In this document: positions 55,785-64,000 of the stretch, in pieces
How positions within the stretch are numbered: the stretch's first letter is position 1
How the letters are laid out: every line of letters begins with the position of its first letter
Assembly: GCF_009745975.1 (NCBI RefSeq)
Contig: NZ_WHOL01000113.1
Location: 62,001 to 126,000, forward strand
Source: Actinokineospora pegani
GTDB taxonomy: Bacteria; Actinomycetota; Actinomycetes; Mycobacteriales; Pseudonocardiaceae
DNA: 64,000 nucleotides
Reading direction: 5' to 3'
The notes under the pieces: model-generated
What the model saw: the letters and a program-made list of their open reading frames with translations, nothing else
The model's database searches: none
Told to the model about the DNA's origin: nothing
Made by a program: the position numbers and the translations under genes

Positions 55785-56018
55785 ATGACAGTTCGATTCC
55801 TGCGCGCCGCGGCCACCATGGCGTTCCCGCGAGGACGTCTGCTGGCCATGCGCGGTTCCCGTGCCTACCTGCTCGCGGTCGACGGGTGGACGGGGCTCGG
55901 GTCCTCGTCGACCAGTTCGGCGCAGCCGCTGAGCCGGGAGGCGGCGACGCGGTGGTGCGCGGAGGAGGGGTGGGCGGTCGAACTGCTCGACCAGGTGCCG
56001 GGGGACGGCGTCTGGTAG
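55785..56018 (+). CDS. Small conserved hypothetical protein
   Basis: A 77-residue protein from ATG 55785 (MTVRFLRAAATMAFPRGRLLAM ... WCAEEGWAVELLDQVPGDGVW). No domain is recognised. It is convergent with sepH (18-bp gap) and divergent from the ABC exporter over 153 bp. The ribosome binding site is weak. Composition fits a folded small protein with a possible N-terminal amphipathic helix. Confidence 0.6.
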   Translation: MTVRFLRAAATMAFPRGRLLAMRGSRAYLLAVDGWTGLGSSSTSSAQPLSREAATRWCAEEGWAVELLDQVPGDGVW

Positions 56019-56036
56019 CGCGGACCGCCCCGCGGC

Positions 56037-57062
56037 TCAGCCCCGGTTGGAGCGGGTGCCGAGCAGGACGTCCTCCCACGACGGCACGATCGGCCGGGCC
56101 TTCTTGCCCTTGGCCCGCCGGGGCGCCGGGGCGGTGGGCTCGGCCTCCTCGATGAGGGCTTCCTGGCGCTCGTCGTCCACCACGGGCTCGACCTGCTCCT
56201 CCGGGAACTCGACCAACGCCGCGGGCTGCTGCTCCACCACGGGCTCGGGGGCGAGCTCCTGCTCGGCCAGCGCGGCCGGGGCGGCGGGCACGGGCTCCGG
56301 GGCGAGCTCGAAGTCCTCGACGAAGTCCTGCTCGGCGTCGCGGGTCGGCGCGGGCTGGGGGACCTGCGCCTGCGCCGGGGGCGACGGCTGGGCCGCGGCG
56401 GCCTCGACCTCGGTCGTCTCCAGGTCCATCGCGGCCTGGGCCAGCTCGGTCACCGGCCGGACCGTGCGCAGGGTGCGGGTGGGCTGCGGGTCGAGCAGGT
56501 CGTGGGCGTGCTCGTCGAGCGGGGCGACCGTGCCGCCGTGCGCGCCGGTGCTGAACGCCCAGTGGGCGCGGTTGTGCGACCGGCCCGCGGTCCAGCTCAG
56601 GCGGACGATCCACTTGCCCTCGTCGTTGCGCCACGAGTCCCACTGGGCGACCTCGGCGTACTCCTGGCCGCGCAGGGTGAACGCCTGCTGCACGACCTCG
56701 TCGAGGGTCTGCACGTCGGGGCCGTCCTCGCGCACCGGGTGCGCGCGCTGGGCCATCTCGGCGTAGCGGGAGCGCTCGAGCAGCACCGGGTAGGCGAAGC
56801 GCTCGATCTTGTGGGTCGGGATCCCGGCCGCCTCGGCGACCTGTTCCACGGACTCGCCCGCACGGATGCGGGCCTGGATCTCACGAGGACGCATCTGGCT
56901 CTCCAGCTCGATCTCGATCTGGCCGAGTCGGGTGACGTCTCCTCGGGCGGCCGCACGCAGCCGCTCGTCCGCTGGAAGGGTGAAACGCTCGCCCCGCGCC
57001 GAGTCCTCGCAGATGACGGTCTTCCCGTCATCCGAGAGCCCGACGACCCGCAGCGCGCGCAC
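56037..57062 (-). CDS. sepH: Septation protein SepH
   Basis: A 341-residue protein that stimulates FtsZ assembly in actinobacteria. The N-terminal DUF3071 domain with a helix-turn-helix-like fold (about 1-165) begins MRALRVVGLSDDGKTVICED. It contains MRPREIQARIRAGESVEQVAEAAGIP and SWRNDEGKWIVRLSWTAGRS. The long Pro/Glu/Ala tail (170-320) and the FtsZ-interacting C-terminus KGKKARPIVPSWEDVLLG are as in the family. GTG start with GGGAGG upstream. The gene lies beside serC as in Mycobacterium (Rv0883c-Rv0884c). Confidence 0.94.
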   Translation of the reverse strand: MRALRVVGLSDDGKTVICEDSARGERFTLPADERLRAAARGDVTRLGQIEIELESQMRPREIQARIRAGESVEQVAEAAGIPTHKIERFAYPVLLERSRYAEMAQRAHPVREDGPDVQTLDEVVQQAFTLRGQEYAEVAQWDSWRNDEGKWIVRLSWTAGRSHNRAHWAFSTGAHGGTVAPLDEHAHDLLDPQPTRTLRTVRPVTELAQAAMDLETTEVEAAAAQPSPPAQAQVPQPAPTRDAEQDFVEDFELAPEPVPAAPAALAEQELAPEPVVEQQPAALVEFPEEQVEPVVDDERQEALIEEAEPTAPAPRRAKGKKARPIVPSWEDVLLGTRSNRG

Positions 57063-57373
57063 CGTGCACCTCCCACGACATGAGCAGAAATCACTCGCCA
57101 GCGTTCACGGTAGATCGGTGCCGCCCCTGGCGCACTAGGCGCGCCGCGATCCCCGTGACATCCACTCGTGATCTTGCCGTATCCACCCGGTGTCCCGCAT
57201 CCCGATTGGGTCCCGGTTCACTCGTTCGCTCGCGTGTCCCCCTGGACACGCCGGAATGTCGCGCCTGACGGTAATCGGTCGATGGCCCTGCGGTGGTGAC
57301 AATGGGGCTGAAGAGGCTGGTGGTGAATGTGGTCACATTTTCATCACGCGGCGTGGCGGGCCCGCTGAAAACG
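57063..57373. promoter_or_regulatory. sepH upstream region with a hairpin
   Basis: This 311-bp gap holds GCGTGTCC-ccct-GGACACGC (57232-57251), a perfect 8-bp stem with 4-nt loop, and an AT-richer stretch (57320-57350). It presumably contains the sepH promoter. No gene is supported. Confidence 0.45.
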
Positions 57374-57415
57374 CCAGGAGGCCACCGCCGGGGGGGGGGG
57401 GCGGTGACCTCCTGG
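57374..57415 (-). terminator. Stem-loop with a G12 loop after serC
   Basis: A 14-bp stem with one mismatch (57374-57387 with 57402-57415) encloses CC plus a run of twelve G (57390-57401). It starts 20 nt after the serC stop. The G run is the longest homopolymer seen in the window. Confidence 0.6.
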
Positions 57416-57434
57416 GGAGCAGTGCGAGCGGGGA

Positions 57435-58607
<1,173 letters not shown>

Positions 58608-58689
58608 CTATGCCTGTCCACTATCTGGTAGTCGGCGGTGCCGGGCTCGCGGGTTCTCGCTGGTCCGACCACGATCGGGTGATTCCCGG

Positions 58690-60045
58690 TCAGGCGGGTC
58701 GCCAGCCCCGGGCGTCCACACCGCCGGGGACGGCCGCGGGCGTGCCGTACGGGTCGCGGGTGAACGAGAAGGTCGCCAGGTCCAGGTGGCTCGGCGTGCC
58801 GTCGGCGGCCCGGTGCAGGACCAGCGCCTCCCCGGCGTAGTAGCCGTCGAGGCCGGTCCAGCGGTCCGCGCCCGCCGGGCGGAAGCGCGAGGCCCGGCCG
58901 CGACCGGTGACGGGGACGAGGTTGAGCCAGCCCTCGTCCAGCAGGTGCAGGTTGTACGGGGTCGGGCCCCAGTGCCAGCGCCCGGTCGCGGCCAGCAGCG
59001 CCGGGTCGACCCCGGCCAGCGGCCGCCACTGGGCGGGCAGCTCCGGCTCGTGCCGCTCGGCCAGGTCGATCAGGTCGGTCGCCAGCGCGCCGACGCCCAC
59101 GCCCGCGGTCGAGTTGGCCAGGCACAGCGCCCCGGTGCCGGTGGCCGGGTCGGCGAACGCGGCGGCGAGGAAGCCGGGCATGGAGCCGCCGTGGCCCGCC
59201 AGCCGCCGCCCGCCTGCGCGCAGGGCCTGCAGGCCAAGGCCGTACCCGGCGGTCCAGGTGTCCGCGTCGTCGACGTGGGCGGGGGCGCGCATCTCCGCGA
59301 CGGTGTCCGGGTGCAGGACCTCGCCGGTGTCGCCGCCGATGAACGCCACCCAGCGGGCCAGGTCGGTGGCGGTCGACCAGAGCTGACCGGCCGGGGCCAT
59401 CGCGCCCGCGTCCGGCGTGGGCTCGTGCAGCAGCACGTCGGCGTAGGGGTGCACGGCCCAGCCGTCGGCGGCGGGGGCCACCCGGTCGGGGGTCGTGCGG
59501 GTCATGCCGAGCGGGCGCAGGACCTCGGCGTCGAGCACGCTGAACCAGTCCGCGCCGCGCAGCCGGGCCACCAGCTCGCCGAGGACGCCGAAGCCGACGT
59601 TGCTGTAGTGGAAGTGCGCGCCGGGCCGCAGGACCGTGGACTCCTGGCCGAGGCTGCTGTTGAGCGCGGCCCAGTCCCCGCCCGGCGTCCGCTCCCACCA
59701 CAGACCGGGCGACTCCGAGGTCAGGCCGGAGGTGTGCGCGAGCAACTGGGCGACGGTGGCCGAGCCGAACGCCGTGCCGGGCAGGTGCGCGTCCAGCGGG
59801 TCGTTGAGGTCGAGCTTGCCCTCGTCGCGCAGGCGCATGACCAGCACGCCGATGAAGGTCTTGGTGATCGAGCCGATCCGGTACTGGGTGTCGGCGGTCG
59901 GCTCCTGCCCGTCGACGGTCCCGCGCGCGCCGTGCCAGACGAGCTCCCCGCGGCGGACCACGCCCGCCACCAGCGAGGGCGCCCGGCTGCCTGCCTGCTC
60001 GGTGGCCAGGCGGTGCAGCAACGCGAACTCAGTGGTCTGCAGCAT
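58690..60045 (-). CDS. Serine hydrolase, class C beta-lactamase fold
   Basis: A 451-residue protein with Ser59-Ile-Thr-Lys62 (SxxK), HYSN (YxN) and GHGGSMPG in the KTG region. The C-terminal 120 residues form an extra domain (HWGPTPYNLHLLDEGWLNL). No signal peptide is evident, so it is probably cytoplasmic. It is unrelated to the hydrolase at 4401 beyond the fold. The gene starts within the long open frame of the upstream secreted-protein gene. Confidence 0.85.
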   Translation of the reverse strand: MLQTTEFALLHRLATEQAGSRAPSLVAGVVRRGELVWHGARGTVDGQEPTADTQYRIGSITKTFIGVLVMRLRDEGKLDLNDPLDAHLPGTAFGSATVAQLLAHTSGLTSESPGLWWERTPGGDWAALNSSLGQESTVLRPGAHFHYSNVGFGVLGELVARLRGADWFSVLDAEVLRPLGMTRTTPDRVAPAADGWAVHPYADVLLHEPTPDAGAMAPAGQLWSTATDLARWVAFIGGDTGEVLHPDTVAEMRAPAHVDDADTWTAGYGLGLQALRAGGRRLAGHGGSMPGFLAAAFADPATGTGALCLANSTAGVGVGALATDLIDLAERHEPELPAQWRPLAGVDPALLAATGRWHWGPTPYNLHLLDEGWLNLVPVTGRGRASRFRPAGADRWTGLDGYYAGEALVLHRAADGTPSHLDLATFSFTRDPYGTPAAVPGGVDARGWRPA

Positions 60046-60698
60046 GGGCGTGATTCTCCGACATGCCCGAGCGGGTCCGTGGCCAGCACGGCCAGTTGGG
60101 CGCCGTCCAGGGCGGTGTCCGGGCGCAGGAGCGCGCCACCGTTGGCGGGGTCGTAGTTGTAGGCGGTCGCGGTGACCACGCCGCCGTCGGGGCGGAAGTG
60201 CGTGGCGCTGCGGAGCTTGCGCGGCGCCGCCGGGTCGCCCACCACCGTCAGCGTGTGCAGGACGAGGGAGTCGTCGGGGAGGACGTCGGCCGTGCAGGAC
60301 ACCGTGCCCTGGCACACCTCGCGCGGCGCGGCGGTGAACAGGCCGGGGGCGTTGACCTGGAGCGCCTGGCCGGTGCTGCCCCGCGCGTCGGTGTAGAGGG
60401 CGAAGTTGCTCAGGTAGTCCTGCCCCTCGGAGATCGAGCCCGCCGCCTCGCCGCCCCAGCCGGTGAGCACCAGGTCCTGGGCCTGCGGGACGACCTGCGG
60501 GTAGAGCTGCTCCAGCCGGTCGGTCATGGTGTCGGCGAAGGCCTGCAGCTCGGCCACGCTGTGGTGCGGGTCGACGATGCCCGCGGGCGGCCACTGGATG
60601 TCGGGCACCTCGTCGGCGGCGGCCTGCGGGGCGATGGCCACGGTGGCCACAGTGGCCACGGCGGCCGCGGCCAGGGCGGTCAGGATGCGCTTGGTCAT
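59721..60698 (-). CDS. Secreted protein with lost/overrun 3' end
   Basis: The open frame is 325 codons, but only about the first 211 residues look like protein: signal peptide (1-28, ending AAADEV), then VPDIQWPPAGIVDPHHSVAEL and a Cys pair (EVCQGTVSCTADVL) to LDGAQLAVLATDPLG. From about 60050 downward the frame overlaps the serine hydrolase in another frame and reads as shadow sequence (CCRPLSSRCC). A +1 shift near the end would meet a stop at 60029-60031. So an indel has probably removed the natural stop, or it is a sequencing error. No known domain. ATG 60698 overlaps the smORF stop (ATGA). Confidence 0.65.
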   Translation of the reverse strand: MTKRILTALAAAAVATVATVAIAPQAAADEVPDIQWPPAGIVDPHHSVAELQAFADTMTDRLEQLYPQVVPQAQDLVLTGWGGEAAGSISEGQDYLSNFALYTDARGSTGQALQVNAPGLFTAAPREVCQGTVSCTADVLPDDSLVLHTLTVVGDPAAPRKLRSATHFRPDGGVVTATAYNYDPANGGALLRPDTALDGAQLAVLATDPLGHVGESRPCCRPLSSRCCTAWPPSRQAAGRPRWWRAWSAAGSSSGTARAGPSTGRSRPPTPSTGSARSPRPSSACWSCACATRASSTSTTRWTRTCPARRSARPPSPSCSRTPPA

Positions 60699-60841
60699 GG
60701 GTTCCCCTCGTCGTTGCTGTGGATCGGCTCTCGATGTTCCGGGGACCAGCCAACGAACCCGGCGCCCTCGGTCCCGCGGAACAGGGGCGGCGAGCGGCGC
60801 GGCGCGAACTCCCGAAAAGACTTGTCGTCAGAACGTCGCAT
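60695..60841 (-). CDS. 48-aa small ORF coupled to the secreted protein gene
   Basis: This encodes MRRSDDKSFREFAPRRSP..., 48 residues, with an unusually strong GGGGAGGGG 5 nt before the ATG at 60841. Its TGA overlaps the next gene's ATG (ATGA), a hallmark of coupling. The C-terminal half (GTEGAGFVGWSPEHREPIHS) is Gly/Pro/Trp-containing, the N-terminal half basic. No family is known to me. It may be a leader peptide, a small protein or a peptide precursor. Confidence 0.55.
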   Translation of the reverse strand: MRRSDDKSFREFAPRRSPPLFRGTEGAGFVGWSPEHREPIHSNDEGNP

Positions 60842-60910
60842 CGTGTCCCCTCCCCACCACTCCTCACGACGCGTGACGCGCGCGGGGGTTGCACCGGGGC
60901 CGGAAAAAGG

Positions 60911-60943
60911 CGAAGCCGCCTCCCCTTGTGGGAAGCGGCTTCG
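60911..60943 (-). terminator. Intrinsic terminator of citrate synthase gene
   Basis: CGAAGCCGC (60911-60919) pairs with GCGGCTTCG (60935-60943), with an inner TCCC/GGGA. The minus strand then runs into TTTTT (60904-60908), 15 nt after the stop. Confidence 0.85.
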
Positions 60944-60957
60944 AGGAGAGAACCGGG

Positions 60958-62097
60958 TCAGCCTGCCGTCCAGCCCTCGACCTGCTCGGGCGTGCGCGGG
61001 CCGGGGCCGATGTACTTGGCCGCGGGGCGGACCAGGCGGCCGGTGCGCTTCTGCTCCAGGATGTGCGCGCACCACCCGGCGGTGCGGGCGCAGGTGAACA
61101 TCGCGGGCATCATGTGCGTCGGCACCTCGGCGAAGTCCAGGATGACCGCGGCCCAGAACTCGACGTTGGTCTCGATGGCGCGGTCCGGGCGGCGCTCGCG
61201 CAGCTCGGCCAGCGCGGCCTGCTCCAGGGCCGCGGCGGCGTCGTAGCGCTCGGCGCCCAGCTCCTTGGCGGTGCGGCGCAGCACGCGGGCGCGCGGGTCC
61301 TCGGCCCGGTAGACCCGGTGGCCGAAGCCCATCAGCCGCTCCTTGCGGTCGAGCAGGCCCTTGACGAAGCCGCGCGCGTCGCCGGTGCGCTCGACCTCCT
61401 CGATCATCGGCAGCACGCGGGCCGGGGCGCCGCCGTGCAGCGGGCCGGACATCGCGCCGATCGCGCCGGAGATGGCGGCGGCCACGTCGGCCCCGGTGGA
61501 GGCGATGACGCGGGCGGTGAAGGTGGAGGCGTTGAGGCCGTGCTCGGCGGCGGAGACCCAGTAGGCGTCGATGGCCGCGACGTGGCGGGGGTCGGGCTCG
61601 CCGCGCCACCGGGTCATGAACCGCTCGGTGATGGTGCTCGCCTGGTCCACCCGCTTCTGCGGCACGGCGGGCTGGTGGATGCCGCGCGCCGACTGGGCCA
61701 CATAGGACAGTGCCATGACCGACGCGCGCGCGAGGTTGTCGCGCGCCTCGTCGTCGGTGATGTCGAGCAGCGGGCGGTAGCCCCAGATCGGCGCCAGCAT
61801 CGCCAGCCCGGCCTGCACGTCGACCCGCACGTCGCCGGAGTGCACCGGCAGCGGGAACGGCTCGGCGGGCGGCAGGCTCTCGCCGAAGCGGCCGTCGACC
61901 AGCAGCGCCCACACGTCGCCGAAGGTGACCTTGCCGACCAGGTCTTCGATGTCGACACCGCGGTAGCGCAGCGCGCCGCCGTCCCGGTCCGGCTCGGCGA
62001 TCTCGGTGCGGAAGGCGACCACGCCCTCCAGCCCGGGGCGGAAGCCGTCGTCCGGCTCGCCGTTGGCCGCCTGCTTGTCCTCTACCGCGTGTGTCAT
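60958..62097 (-). CDS. citA: Citrate synthase (type II-like, CitA)
   Basis: A 379-residue enzyme condensing oxaloacetate and acetyl-CoA. Catalytic His in GPLHGGAPARVLPM and GFGHRVYRAEDPRA, with ITERFMTRWRGEPD and the C-terminal CARTAGWCAHILEQ (Arg and Glu) present. The position after sepH/serC fits CitA (Rv0889c, from memory). The start is ATG 62097. Divergent from pdxH over 351 bp. Confidence 0.92.
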   Translation of the reverse strand: MTHAVEDKQAANGEPDDGFRPGLEGVVAFRTEIAEPDRDGGALRYRGVDIEDLVGKVTFGDVWALLVDGRFGESLPPAEPFPLPVHSGDVRVDVQAGLAMLAPIWGYRPLLDITDDEARDNLARASVMALSYVAQSARGIHQPAVPQKRVDQASTITERFMTRWRGEPDPRHVAAIDAYWVSAAEHGLNASTFTARVIASTGADVAAAISGAIGAMSGPLHGGAPARVLPMIEEVERTGDARGFVKGLLDRKERLMGFGHRVYRAEDPRARVLRRTAKELGAERYDAAAALEQAALAELRERRPDRAIETNVEFWAAVILDFAEVPTHMMPAMFTCARTAGWCAHILEQKRTGRLVRPAAKYIGPGPRTPEQVEGWTAG

Positions 62098-62448
62098 CCG
62101 ATCCAGCCTCTCAGCGCCATGTCCGCGACGATTCGCCCGCAGTGGTTCTGGTCGGCACCAAGGCGGCGTCTTCGTGGCAGCACACCAGCGCCGGGCACCA
62201 CTGCACGGCCGAAAAAACTTTCCTCCGTGCTCGTGTCGTTAGCAATCGTTCACCACGGTGGCGTGTGTCACGATTCAGTGAACCGATTCAGTTCGGTGCG
62301 GGGCCACAACGGGTGACAATTCAGGCGTGCCAACGTGTTCCCGCCGAAGAACCGGTGGTCGCGGTCACCTCGGCAGCGGTTTCCGTTCACCCCGAATACC
62401 CGTACCTTTCAGGTGCGAGGTGACCCCGGCGCGTGCGAGGAGAAACCG
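62098..62448. promoter_or_regulatory. Divergent citA-pdxH control region
   Basis: Contains two direct copies of CGATTCAGT 13 bp apart (62271-62279, 62284-62292). It also has an inverted pair AATCGTTCAC (62244-62253) and GTGAACCGATT (62278-62288, one extra base). This suggests a cooperative regulator binding near the citA promoter. No gene is visible in the 351 bp. Confidence 0.5.
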
Positions 62449-63108
62449 ATGCCCAACGGCGACATCGATCTGAAACTGCCGTCCATGCGAGTCGCCTACG
62501 AGCAGGGCTCGCTGACCGAGGCCGACCTCGCCGCCACCTGGCACGAGCAGTTGCAGCGCTGGCTCGACCAGGCCGTCGCCCAGGGCCTGCCGGACGCCAA
62601 CGCCATGGTCCTCGCCACCGCGAGCGGCGACGGGTTCCCGTCCTCGCGCACCGTCCTGGCCAAGGGCCTCGACGAGCGCGGCGTGGTCTTCTTCACCAAC
62701 TACGCCTCGACCAAGAGCCACGACCTGCTCGCCACCCGCTTCGCCTCGGCGACGTTCCCCTGGTACGGCCTGCAGCGCCAGGTGACGGTACGCGGGACCG
62801 TCGAGAAGGTACGCAGTGCCGAGACCGCCGAGTACTGGGCGCAGCGCCCCCGCGGCTCGCAACTGGGCGCCTGGGCCTCCCCGCAGTCGATCGTCGTCAA
62901 CGGCCGCGGCACGCTGGAGAGCGCGCTGGCCAATGTGGAACGGCAGTTCGCCGACGCCGAGACCATCCCCGTCCCGCCGCACTGGGGCGGTTGGCGCATC
63001 CAGCCGCAGACCGTGGAGTTCTGGCAGGGCCGCGCCGACCGGATGCACGACCGGCTGCGCTTCCGCGACACGCACGGCGGCTGGAAGGTCGAGCGGCTCG
63101 GCCCGTAG
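62449..63108 (+). CDS. pdxH: Pyridoxamine 5'-phosphate oxidase
   Basis: A 219-residue FMN enzyme that makes pyridoxal phosphate, the cofactor used by SerC nearby. Signatures: DANAMVLATASGDGFPSSRTVLAKGLDERGVVFFTNYAS (FMN and substrate strands), SHDLLATRFASATFPWYGLQRQVTVRG, and the C-terminal WRIQPQTVEFWQGRADRMHDR. GAGGAG lies about 7 nt before the ATG. Full length for the family. Confidence 0.94.
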   Translation: MPNGDIDLKLPSMRVAYEQGSLTEADLAATWHEQLQRWLDQAVAQGLPDANAMVLATASGDGFPSSRTVLAKGLDERGVVFFTNYASTKSHDLLATRFASATFPWYGLQRQVTVRGTVEKVRSAETAEYWAQRPRGSQLGAWASPQSIVVNGRGTLESALANVERQFADAETIPVPPHWGGWRIQPQTVEFWQGRADRMHDRLRFRDTHGGWKVERLGP

Positions 63109-63167
63109 CCCGGGAACGCGCGAGCGGCCCGCGGACCACGGATCGTTAGCTGCCCTACGCTCCCTCC

Positions 63168-64000
63168 GTGAGCAGCCCACAGCAGCGGCCCAGGGGCCGG
63201 TTCCGCACCGCCCTGGGCAAGGTGGTCATCGACACGCGCCCGCTGCGGGTCAGGGACTACCGGACCTTCTGGTACTCCACCGTCGTCACCGCGATCGGCA
63301 GCCAGTTGACGGCCGTCGCGGTGCCGACGCAGGTGTTCGACCTGACCGGGTCATCGGCCTACGTCGGCGTGGCAGGCGCGGTCGGGCTGATCCCGCTGCT
63401 GGTGTTCGGGCTCTGGGGCGGGGCGATCGCCGACGCGCTGGACCGGCGCAAGGTGATCATCGTCAGCAACCTGGGGGTGGCGGTCACCTCCGGGCTGTTC
63501 TGGGCGCAGGCGTACTTCGACGTCGGGTCGGTGGCGCTGGTCCTGGTGCTGCTGGGCGTGCAGCAGGCGTTCGTCGCGGTCAACATGCCCACGCGCAGCG
63601 CCGCCGTCGCGCGGCTGGTCCCGGCCGAGGTGCTGCCGCAGGCCAGCGCGCTGAACTTCACCACGTTCACCTTCGGCGCGGTGTTCGGCCCGCTGCTGGC
63701 CGGGGCGCTGATCCCGGTGCTCGGCCTGGCGACGCTCTACCTCGTCGACACCGCCGCACTGGGGATCGCGCTGCTGTGGGTGCTGCGGCTGCCGCCGATC
63801 CCGCCCGGGGAGTCGGCGTCGAGGTCGGCGGGCGTGCGCCAGGTCCTCGACGGGTTCCGGTACCTGGCGGCCAAGAAGCTGCTGCTGGTGTCGTTCCTGG
63901 TCGACATCATCGCGATGGTCGCCGGGATGCCCAGGGCGCTGTTCCCGGAGATGGCGCACGCGACCTACGGCGACCCGCCGGAGGGCGGGCCCGCGCTGGG
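63168..64000 (+). CDS. MFS exporter (EntS-like), N-terminal part
   Basis: The visible 277 residues start at a GTG at 63168 (VSSPQQRPRGRFRTALGKVV) and continue past the window. An MFS_3 pattern is clear: RDYRTFWYSTVVTAIGSQLTAVAVPTQVF, LVFGLWGGAIADALDRRKVI (motif between TM2 and TM3), AAVARLVPAEVLPQASALNFTTF. It is related to but not the same as the MarR-linked exporter at 46353. Substrate unknown. Confidence 0.88.
   Translation, partial: MSSPQQRPRGRFRTALGKVVIDTRPLRVRDYRTFWYSTVVTAIGSQLTAVAVPTQVFDLTGSSAYVGVAGAVGLIPLLVFGLWGGAIADALDRRKVIIVSNLGVAVTSGLFWAQAYFDVGSVALVLVLLGVQQAFVAVNMPTRSAAVARLVPAEVLPQASALNFTTFTFGAVFGPLLAGALIPVLGLATLYLVDTAALGIALLWVLRLPPIPPGESASRSAGVRQVLDGFRYLAAKKLLLVSFLVDIIAMVAGMPRALFPEMAHATYGDPPEGGPAL

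Noticed and set aside
60695-60841. Lasso-peptide precursor reading of the 48-aa ORF (GFVGWSPE with Gly1 and Glu8)
   Set aside because: No lasso B/C/E enzymes in the window, no Thr at -2 before that Gly, and no ring-compatible family match. Kept only as an unexplained small ORF.

Overview
The window is a high-GC actinobacterial chromosome segment. It has many GTG/TTG starts, many GTGA/ATGA stop-start overlaps and strong third-position GC. The gene content is typical of Pseudonocardiaceae (an Actinokineospora/Saccharothrix-like genus is my guess): a DUF3558 lipoprotein, LppU-type proteins, a conservon, SepH, bacterial XPB and a Pls/PosA-type NRPS. No rRNA, tRNA, CRISPR array, insertion sequence or prophage is visible.

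Layout. 1-5.4 kb: the first 167 residues of a Pls/PosA-like adenylation enzyme, then a PadR regulator with XdhC, an ATP-grasp/flavoprotein pair, menC and a serine hydrolase. 5.4-9.8 kb: the XPB helicase facing three tandem LppU-type secreted or anchored proteins. 9.85-13.2 kb: an SsuABC/NrtABC-type ABC importer with two permeases. 13.8-18.8 kb: a four-gene conservon (nitrate/nitrite-sensing kinase, roadblock protein, DUF742 protein, small GTPase) divergent from the importer. 19.1-23.2 kb: the XPB-associated protein, a small conserved protein and NAD malic enzyme. 23.2-30.4 kb: a molybdenum-cofactor supercluster (moaC, a moaB-moaE fusion, moaD, moaA, a molybdate-responsive HTH-TOBE regulator, modABC) wrapped around an Rpf/LysM cell-wall hydrolase with a long structured leader. 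30.4-35.8 kb: two HAD phosphatases, a metallophosphatase, a candidate type VII substrate with its DUF3558 lipoprotein, YccF, a TetR regulator and a cold-shock protein. 35.8-43 kb: a DUF2771 lipoprotein, an MFS protein with a very charged tail, a glutaminyl cyclase, DUF3027 and a sacsin-like ATPase. 43-51.7 kb: DUF2530, a purine permease, a phosphotransferase, MarR with an MFS pump, superoxide dismutase, DUF2537, an rRNA methyltransferase and a glutamate-cysteine ligase. 51.9-64 kb: a heterodimeric ABC exporter, sepH, serC, a serine hydrolase with an upstream secreted protein and a small coupled ORF, citrate synthase, pdxH and the start of another MFS exporter.

The order XPB, XPB-associated protein, small protein, moaC, mog/moaE, rpf, moaD, moaA, YccF, cspB, DUF2771, MFS, DUF3027, DUF2530, MarR, rRNA methyltransferase/DUF2537, SepH, serC, citA follows the Mycobacterium tuberculosis Rv0861c-Rv0889c neighbourhood as I remember it. 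The importer/conservon block and several other cassettes look like insertions into that backbone.

Functionally the window joins molybdate uptake to cofactor synthesis, cell-envelope growth and division (Rpf, SepH, LppU proteins), redox and central metabolism (SOD, malic enzyme, citrate synthase, menC) and export. The most unusual items are a duplicated four-cysteine unit in the three LppU-like proteins, a 17-bp motif shared by two distant promoters, a triple 13-bp-phased operator at padR, a Nur-box-like site at sodA, and a 48-aa coupled ORF ahead of a secreted-protein gene that has lost its natural stop.
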